Below are positions 6,953 to 11,855 of a stretch of DNA of 11,855 nt, in pieces. The position numbers and the translations under genes are program-made. Origin of the DNA: an uncultured Collinsella sp. (GTDB lineage: Bacteria; Actinomycetota; Coriobacteriia; Coriobacteriales; Coriobacteriaceae); contig CAKTVQ010000035.1 of the NCBI GenBank assembly GCA_934630375.1, positions 1 to 11,855 of the forward strand. The letters are read 5' to 3'. Each line of letters starts with the position of its first letter. Within the stretch, counting starts at the first letter, position 1. The notes under the pieces were generated by a model. That model had not been told where the DNA came from, ran no database searches, and worked only from the letters and a program-made list of their open reading frames with translations.

Positions 6953-7065
6953 CGGAAACATTACTTTCACACAATAAAGTGGCATTACTGCATAAAGTAA
7001 TAGAAATACGCAGAATTATGGATAAATGAACAAATCCAAAGAAAAGTTGAAATAATCGCCACTTT
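6953..7065 (+). promoter_or_regulatory. AT-rich regulatory region upstream of livJ-2 with AAAGT dyads
   Basis: The 271-bp gap between the binding-protein genes is strikingly AT-rich from about 6940 to 7090 against GC-rich surroundings. It holds CGGAAACATT (6953-6962), shared with the livJ-1 upstream region. It also holds two interleaved inverted pairs: ATTACTTT (6960-6967) with AAAGTAAT (6994-7001), and AAAGTGG (6976-6982) with CCACTTT (7059-7065). TAGTAT (7082-7087) may be a -10, but no convincing -35 was found. The region probably carries the main promoter and operator for the transporter operon. Confidence 0.4.
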
Positions 7066-7095
7066 CCTTAACTAAAGCGTCTAGTATTTTGCGAA

Positions 7096-7141
7096 CGCCG
7101 AACACGGCGAAGGATGGCCTGTCGGGTAACCGAAACCCGAC
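7096..7141 (+). other. Two leader hairpins upstream of livJ-2
   Basis: CGCCG/CGGCG (7096-7100, 7105-7109; 4-nt loop) is followed by the perfect 7-bp stem GTCGGGT/ACCCGAC (7121-7127, 7135-7141; 7-nt loop). The second stem ends about 10 nt before the ribosome binding site. There is no U-tract. This may be an mRNA-stabilising or translation-modulating 5' leader. It does not match a riboswitch I know. Confidence 0.45.
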
Positions 7142-7162
7142 GAGATTTGAGAGGAGAGCCGC

Positions 7163-8350
7163 ATGTCGAGCCTCACCGGTAAGTCATTGAACCCTGTTAT
7201 GAATCGCAGGAGCGTTATCGCGAGCGCAGCAGGTCTGGGGGCGATGTCCATTCTAGCTGGTTGCTCCTCCAACGGCGGCGACAGCGGTTCCGCTTCGAGC
7301 GACGCTTCGTTTAAAGTTGGCACCATCGGCCCGCTGACCGGCGCCAACGCGTCTTACGGCAAGTCCGTTACCCAGGGTGTCGAGCTTGGCTGCAAGGATT
7401 TCTCGACCAAGGAGCTGCCGCTTGCCAGCAAGGCCGAGGATGACCAGGCCGATGGCGAGAAGGCCGTCAACGCCTTCAACACCCTGCTCGACTGGGGCAT
7501 GCAGGCCCTCGTCGGCCCGACCACCACGGGTGCGTCGGTTGCCGTTGCCGCCGAGTGTGGTAACGACCCCAAGACGTTCATGATCACCCCGTCCGCGTCC
7601 TCCGAGGACGTCACCGACGGCAAGGATTGCGTCTTCCAGGTTTGCTTCACCGACCCCAACCAGGGTGTCAACGCTGCCAAGTTCCTGGCGCAGAAGTATG
7701 CGGACGAGAAGTTCGTGCTGTTCTATAACTCCGGCGACGCCTATTCTTCGGGCATCGCGGATTCCTTTAAGGCCCAGGCCGCTGAGTCCAAGCTCGAGGT
7801 TGTTGACGAGGAGACCTTTAAGGACGACTCCGCCACGAGCTTTACCAACCAGCTGACCAAGGCCAAGCAGGCCGGCGCCACCATGATCTTTGCGCCGATT
7901 TACTACACGCCGGCGTCCGTCCTGCTCAAGAACGCCAAGGATATGGGCTACGACGTCAAGATGATGGGCTGCGACGGCATGGACGGCATCTTGGGCGTTG
8001 AGGGCTTCGACACCTCTCTTGCCGAGGGCCTGCTGCTCATGACCCCGTTCTCCGCCGACGACGAGAAGAACGCCGACTTCGTCAACGCTTACAAGGACAA
8101 GTACGGCGATACTCCCGACCAGTTTGCCGCCGACGCCTACGATGGCGTGCACGCGGTGGCCGAGGCCCTCAAGGAGGCCGGTCTTGGTGTCGACGCCGAC
8201 CCGACCGAGGTCGCCGAGAAGCTGCCCAAGGCTATGCTCAAGATTACTGTTGACGGTCTGACCGGCAAGCTCACCTGGAACGATAAGGGCCAGGTCCAGA
8301 AGGAGCCCACGGCGTACGTCATCACCGACGGCAAGTACGTACAGGCCTAA
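7163..8350 (+). CDS. livJ: Liv-type ABC transporter substrate-binding lipoprotein, copy 2
   Basis: Paralog of the preceding gene, 395 residues, same fold and predicted role. AGGAGA is 6 nt before ATG 7163. The later in-frame ATG 7199 has no ribosome binding site but is where the signal peptide proper begins: NRRSVI (14-19), hydrophobic core, lipobox LAGC with Cys34. The first 12 residues are thus an N-terminal extension. NRRSVI is a twin-arginine motif but less canonical than in copy 1, so Sec export is possible. Differences from copy 1 include two extra residues just before TPSASS and Cys for Thr in the GxDGMDG loop (MMGCDGMDG against LMGTDGMDG), which could alter ligand preference. It stands 139 bp before livH, with strong hairpins in the gap. 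It is probably the first gene of the livJ-2-HMGF transcript. Confidence 0.9.
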   Translation: MSSLTGKSLNPVMNRRSVIASAAGLGAMSILAGCSSNGGDSGSASSDASFKVGTIGPLTGANASYGKSVTQGVELGCKDFSTKELPLASKAEDDQADGEKAVNAFNTLLDWGMQALVGPTTTGASVAVAAECGNDPKTFMITPSASSEDVTDGKDCVFQVCFTDPNQGVNAAKFLAQKYADEKFVLFYNSGDAYSSGIADSFKAQAAESKLEVVDEETFKDDSATSFTNQLTKAKQAGATMIFAPIYYTPASVLLKNAKDMGYDVKMMGCDGMDGILGVEGFDTSLAEGLLLMTPFSADDEKNADFVNAYKDKYGDTPDQFAADAYDGVHAVAEALKEAGLGVDADPTEVAEKLPKAMLKITVDGLTGKLTWNDKGQVQKEPTAYVITDGKYVQA

Positions 8351-8381
8351 TAGGCCGCCTTACATAGAGCGGTTTTGATCC

Positions 8382-8443
8382 CAAGCAGGGGAGGTTTTGG
8401 CCTTCCCTGCTTGCTTGGTATCTAGGGACGATGTAACGTCCCT
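8382..8443 (+). other. Intercistronic hairpins between livJ-2 and livH
   Basis: The stem CAAGCAGGGGAGG (8382-8394) pairs with CCTTCCCTGCTTG (8401-8413) over 13 bp with one G-U. A second stem AGGGACG/CGTCCCT (8424-8430, 8437-8443) follows. A weak CCGC/GCGG stem with TTTT (8355-8376) precedes them. None has a full terminator U-tract. Such stems after a binding-protein gene commonly shield the upstream mRNA from 3' exonucleases or cause partial termination, which would give more binding protein than permease (inference). Confidence 0.6.
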
Positions 8444-8489
8444 GTTTCATACATCAACTGGAAACCTATTCGAAAGGGGGATGTGGAAC

Positions 8490-9371
8490 ATGACGGTCTT
8501 TATCCAATACCTGGTCAACGGCCTGTCCATGGGCAGCGTCTACGCCATCATCGCGTTGGGCTACACCATGGTCTACGGTATCGCCAAGATGCTCAACTTC
8601 GCTCACGGCGACGTCATCATGGTCGGTGCCTATGTTTCGTTCTGCGCCACGTCGTATCTCGGCCTCCCGGGCTGGGCATCTGTAATTCTCTCTTGTGTGG
8701 TCTGTACCGTTCTTGGTGTTCTCATCGAGGGTCTGGCATACAAGCCGCTGCGTCAGGCGGGCCCGCTGGCCGTTCTGATCACGGCTATCGGCGTGTCCTA
8801 CTTCCTACAGAATGCCGCACAGCTTCTGTGGGGCGCCACGCCCAAGAACTTCACTTCGCTCGTCACCTTCCCGGTGCCGGAGTTCTTGGCCAAGTTCAAC
8901 GTAAGCGCCGTCTCGCTCGTCACCATCGTCGCCTGCCTGGCTATCATGGCCGGTCTGATGTTCTTTACGGGTAAGACCAAGATGGGCAAGGCCATGCGCG
9001 CCGTGTCCGAGGACAAGGCCGCCGCTCAGCTCATGGGCATCAACGTCAACCGCACCATCTCGATGACGTTTGCCATCGGCTCTGCCCTTGCCGCCATCGC
9101 CGGCGTGCTGCTGTGCTCCTACTCGCCGGTGTTGCAGCCCACGACGGGCGCCATGCCTGGCATCAAGGCCTTCGACGCTGCCGTTTTCGGCGGCATCGGC
9201 TCCATCCCCGGCGCCTTTGTCGGCGGCATTCTCATCGGCATCATCGAGGCGATGGCGCAGGCTTACATTTCCACGAGCCTTGCCAACTCTATCGTCTTTG
9301 GTGTTTTGATCATCGTCCTGCTCGTCAAGCCTGCCGGCCTCTTGGGCAAGTACGTCCCCGAGAAGGTGTAG
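8490..9371 (+). CDS. livH: Branched-chain amino acid ABC transporter permease LivH
   Basis: Inner-membrane permease subunit of the HAAT family, 293 residues (E. coli LivH is about 308), with roughly eight hydrophobic segments. The N-terminus FIQYLVNGLSMGSVYAI then LGYTMVYGIAKMLNFAHGD (23-41) is the strongly conserved LivH opening. The cytoplasmic EAA-like loop contacting the ATPase is TKMGKAMRAVSEDKAAAQLMG (163-183), and FGGIGSIPGAFVGG (223-236) is also family-typical. I chose ATG 8490 because AGGGGG (8475-8480) is 9 nt upstream. ATG 8481 directly abuts the same ribosome binding site and is less likely. It pairs with LivM to form the translocation channel. The livM start follows within 10 nt of this stop. 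Confidence 0.95.
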   Translation: MTVFIQYLVNGLSMGSVYAIIALGYTMVYGIAKMLNFAHGDVIMVGAYVSFCATSYLGLPGWASVILSCVVCTVLGVLIEGLAYKPLRQAGPLAVLITAIGVSYFLQNAAQLLWGATPKNFTSLVTFPVPEFLAKFNVSAVSLVTIVACLAIMAGLMFFTGKTKMGKAMRAVSEDKAAAQLMGINVNRTISMTFAIGSALAAIAGVLLCSYSPVLQPTTGAMPGIKAFDAAVFGGIGSIPGAFVGGILIGIIEAMAQAYISTSLANSIVFGVLIIVLLVKPAGLLGKYVPEKV

Positions 9372-9380
9372 GTGAGCGTT

Positions 9381-10460
9381 ATGAAGTTTCTTAAAGATAA
9401 GCAGACGCGCCACGACTTTGTCACGTACGCCATGTGCATCGTGGCCTTCGCCATCGTGTTCTTTATGCAGTCCAACCATATGATCCCGCGCATGATCGCC
9501 GGCCAGTTGGTTCCCATTACGGCCTACATCGTCATGGCCATTTCCCTCAACCTCGTCGTCGGCATCGCGGGCGACCTGTCGCTGGGCCATGCGGGCTTTA
9601 TGAGTGTCGGTGCCTACACGGGCATCGTCACCGCGGTCGCCCTCGAGAGCGCCGTTCCCTCCGATCCGGTGCGCCTGATCATCAGCATCGTGGTCGGCGC
9701 TATCGCCGCTGCCATCTTGGGCTTCTTGATCGGTATCCCGGTTCTGCGCCTGAGCGGCGACTATCTGGCCATCGTGACCTTGGCTTTTGGCGAGATCATC
9801 AAAGAGATCGTCACCTGCCTTATCGTGGGCGTCGACTCCCGCGGCCTGCATGTGATCTTTAACATCACGGGTAACTCCACGATCGACGACCTGCACCTGC
9901 TCGAGGACGGCACCGCCATCATCAAGGGCGCGCAGGGCGCATCGGGCGTGTCGACCTATTCGACCTTCCTTGCCGGCGCCATCCTGGTCATGGTCGCGCT
10001 CGTGATTGTACTCAACCTGGTCCGCAGCCGTACCGGCCGTGCCATTATGGCCGTGCGCGACAACAAGATCGCTGCCGAGTCCGTGGGTATCTCCGTCACC
10101 CAGTACCGCATGATCGCCTTCGTGGTTTCCGCCGCTCTCGCCGGTGCTGCCGGAGCCCTCTTCGGCGGTAACTTCTCGCAGCTCTCCGCCACTAAGTTCG
10201 ACTTCAATACGTCCATCCTCATCTTGGTGTTCGTGGTCCTGGGCGGTCTGGGCAATATGCGCGGCTCCGTCATCGCGGCGGCGTTGCTCACGGTGCTTCC
10301 CGAGCTGCTCCGTCAGTTCTCGGACTACCGCATGCTCATCTACGCCATCGTGCTGATCCTGGTCATGATCTTTACCAACAACCCGCAGCTCAAGGCGTTC
10401 TTCGCACGCATTAAGGATCGCTTTGCTCCCAAGAAGGAGGTGGCAGCCGATGCCCAGTAA
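9381..10460 (+). CDS. livM: Branched-chain amino acid ABC transporter permease LivM
   Basis: Second membrane subunit of the transporter, 359 residues. Signature regions are LVPITAYIVMAISLNLVVGIAGDLSLGHAG (43-72, the conserved LivM opening), LRLSGDYLAIVTLAFGEI (112-129), the EAA-like loop RTGRAIMAVRDNKIAAESVG (207-226) and LGGLGNMRG (267-275). Between ~140 and 185 there is a polar segment (VDSRGLHVIF to GASGVSTYSTF) that looks longer than the short TGGxxGL loop usual here. The start is ATG 9381 with AGGTGA 5 nt upstream. GTG 9372, directly after the livH stop, is an alternative adding three residues. The C-terminus is basic then Ala/Asp-rich and its last 11 nt overlap livG, which implies translational coupling. 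Confidence 0.93.
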   Translation: MKFLKDKQTRHDFVTYAMCIVAFAIVFFMQSNHMIPRMIAGQLVPITAYIVMAISLNLVVGIAGDLSLGHAGFMSVGAYTGIVTAVALESAVPSDPVRLIISIVVGAIAAAILGFLIGIPVLRLSGDYLAIVTLAFGEIIKEIVTCLIVGVDSRGLHVIFNITGNSTIDDLHLLEDGTAIIKGAQGASGVSTYSTFLAGAILVMVALVIVLNLVRSRTGRAIMAVRDNKIAAESVGISVTQYRMIAFVVSAALAGAAGALFGGNFSQLSATKFDFNTSILILVFVVLGGLGNMRGSVIAAALLTVLPELLRQFSDYRMLIYAIVLILVMIFTNNPQLKAFFARIKDRFAPKKEVAADAQ

Positions 10461-11310
10461 GTTTGAGTTCAACAAGGGCAAGATGGTCCCGTATCCTTCT
10501 GGCGCCATTGTCCCCGACCGCGACCTGGGCCAGCGCCCGGCGCTCGAGTGCATCCACCTGGGCATTGAGTTTGGCGGCCTCAAGGCGGTCGACGACTTTA
10601 GCCTAACCATCGGCAAGACCGAGATCGCCGGTCTCATCGGCCCCAACGGTGCCGGCAAGACCACGGTCTTCAACCTGCTCACCAAGGTGTACCAGCCCAC
10701 GCATGGTACCATCCTGCTTGACGGCGAGGACACCTCGGGCAAGTCGGTCTATCAGGTCAACCGCATGGGTATTGCCCGTACATTCCAGAACATTCGCCTG
10801 TTCAACACCATGACGGTGGAGGATAACGTCAAGGTCGGTCTGCACAATCAGGAGCGCTACTCCGGCTTTGAGGGCGTGCTGCGCCTGCCGACGTATTGGA
10901 AGCACGAGAAGGCCGCCCACGAGCGCGCCATGGAGCTGCTGTCCATTTTTGACATGGAGCACCTGGCAAATGAACAGGCCGGCTCGCTGCCTTACGGCGC
11001 TCAGCGTCGTCTGGAGATCGTCCGCGCGCTTGCCACCAACCCCAAGCTGCTGTTGCTCGACGAGCCTGCCGCCGGCATGAACCCGTCCGAGACCGCGGAG
11101 CTCATGGAGAACATTGTCAAGATCCGCGACACCTTCGGCATCGCCATCATGCTTATCGAGCATGATATGTCGCTCGTTATGAACATCTGCGAGGGCATCT
11201 GCGTGCTTAACTTTGGCAAGGTTATCGCCAAGGGTACGGCCGAGGAGATCCAGAACAACGATGCCGTTATCGAGGCATATCTGGGCAAGCAGGATAAGGG
11301 GGAGAACTAA
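10450..11310 (+). CDS. livG: Branched-chain amino acid ABC transporter ATP-binding protein LivG
   Basis: Cytoplasmic ATPase driving the importer, 286 residues. Walker A GPNGAGKTT (64-72), LivG-specific ARTFQNIRLFNTMTVEDNV (109-127), the signature loop in the LivG variant LPYGAQRRLEI (180-190), Walker B LLLLDEPAAGMNP (200-212) and H-loop His238 (LIEHDM) are all intact, so it should be active. Start ATG 10450 has AGGAGG (10435-10440) 9 nt upstream, inside the end of livM. The two genes overlap by 11 nt. About 30 residues (KGKMVPYPSGAIVPDRDLG) precede the normal LivG start (LECIHLGIEFGG), so the protein is longer than the ~255 usual. An in-frame upstream TTG (10423) is not supported. It partners with LivF as a heterodimer. 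Confidence 0.95.
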   Translation: MPSKFEFNKGKMVPYPSGAIVPDRDLGQRPALECIHLGIEFGGLKAVDDFSLTIGKTEIAGLIGPNGAGKTTVFNLLTKVYQPTHGTILLDGEDTSGKSVYQVNRMGIARTFQNIRLFNTMTVEDNVKVGLHNQERYSGFEGVLRLPTYWKHEKAAHERAMELLSIFDMEHLANEQAGSLPYGAQRRLEIVRALATNPKLLLLDEPAAGMNPSETAELMENIVKIRDTFGIAIMLIEHDMSLVMNICEGICVLNFGKVIAKGTAEEIQNNDAVIEAYLGKQDKGEN

Positions 11311-11855
11311 ATGGCAGAGCCGATGCTTTCCGTCTACAACATCAACGTCTGGTACGGCGCCATCCACGCCATCAAGGACATCTCCTTTAACGTTAACGAG
11401 GGCGAGATCGTGGCTCTGATCGGCGCGAACGGCGCTGGCAAGTCCACAACGCTCAAGACCGTCTCGGGCCTGCTGCGCTCCAAGACCGGCTCCATCAAGT
11501 TCATGGGCGAGGACATTACCCATACGCCCGCTGATAAGCTGGTTGGTAAGGGACTGGCTCAGGTTCCCGAGGGACGTCGCGCCTTTTTGCAGATGACGGT
11601 TGAGGAGAACCTGGAGATGGGCGCCTATACGCAGCCCAAGTCCACGGTGGCTCCGGGCCTTGAGCGCGTCTACGAGCAGTTCCCGCGCCTGAAGGAGCGC
11701 CGTCGCCAGGTCGCCGGCACCCTTTCGGGCGGCGAGCAGCAGATGCTCGTTATGGGCCGCGCCCTTATGAGTAACCCCAAGCTGCTCATGCTCGACGAGC
11801 CTTCCATGGGCCTGGCGCCGATTCTGATTGAGCAGATCTTCCAGATTGTCGAGGA
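11311..11855 (+). CDS. livF: Branched-chain amino acid ABC transporter ATP-binding protein LivF (cut by the right edge)
   Basis: Second ATPase of the transporter. 181 residues are visible of an expected ~235-240. ATG 11311 directly follows the livG stop, with AGGGGGAG just inside livG as ribosome binding site, so translation is coupled. Walker A GANGAGKSTT (38-47), Q-loop Gln84 in AQVPEGRRAFLQMTVEENLEMG (83-104), signature LSGGEQQML (138-146) and Walker B LMLDEPSMGLAP (159-170) are all present. The VPEGR-F-MTVEENLEMGAY block is diagnostic of LivF against LivG. The H-loop and C-terminus lie outside the window. Confidence 0.95.
   Translation, partial: MAEPMLSVYNINVWYGAIHAIKDISFNVNEGEIVALIGANGAGKSTTLKTVSGLLRSKTGSIKFMGEDITHTPADKLVGKGLAQVPEGRRAFLQMTVEENLEMGAYTQPKSTVAPGLERVYEQFPRLKERRRQVAGTLSGGEQQMLVMGRALMSNPKLLMLDEPSMGLAPILIEQIFQIVE

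Noticed and set aside
8397..8489. Extending livH upstream to a TTG at 8397
   Set aside because: The added residues are not family-like and run through the intercistronic hairpins. AGGGGG is correctly placed for ATG 8490.
8805..10742. A 645-residue open frame on the minus strand across livH, livM and livG
   Set aside because: It lies antisense to three clear transporter genes. Its composition (Asp, Gly, His, Arg-rich, low complexity) is the typical shadow of GC-rich codon use, and no family motif is seen.

Overview
The window is GC-rich and tightly packed, with C- or G-ending codons throughout. It reads as ordinary chromosome from a high-GC Gram-positive anaerobe. Three things point to a Coriobacteriia member, most like Collinsella: a long clostridial-type PurL, a Liv-type transporter with twin-arginine lipoprotein binding proteins, and an intergenic array built from a GGGACGCAGTTTCC-like element. 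The taxon is an inference from gene style and was not searched.

Left half. A 5' fragment of purL (minus strand; N-terminal ~374 residues) is divergent from a CPA2-type cation:proton antiporter (1309-2871, plus). Just past the antiporter stop lies a three-unit, 62-bp-period array of alternating inverted motifs (2889-3058), followed by a hairpin terminator (3073-3113) that can serve both converging genes. On the minus strand come a FabG-like short-chain dehydrogenase (3156-3905) and the ACT-containing homoserine dehydrogenase hom (4130-5473). Each appears to be its own unit, separated by a strong intrinsic terminator.

Right half. From 5725 to the window end everything is on the plus strand and forms a Liv-type (branched-chain amino acid / HAAT family) ABC transporter cluster. 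It holds two tandem paralogous substrate-binding lipoproteins (called livJ-1 and livJ-2 here, 5725-6891 and 7163-8350), two permeases (livH 8490-9371, livM 9381-10460) and two ATPases (livG 10450-11310, livF from 11311, cut by the window edge). From livH onward the genes abut or overlap and must be co-transcribed. The binding-protein genes are separated from each other and from livH by leader and intercistronic regions rich in hairpins and shared short motifs. These probably set expression and the binding protein:permease ratio.

Hom makes homoserine for threonine, methionine and (via threonine) isoleucine, so its position divergent from an amino-acid importer is metabolically sensible, but shared regulation is not shown. 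I see no phage, insertion sequence, CRISPR, tRNA or rRNA. The least explained structure is the 62-bp inverted-motif array. I found no convincing new multi-gene system.
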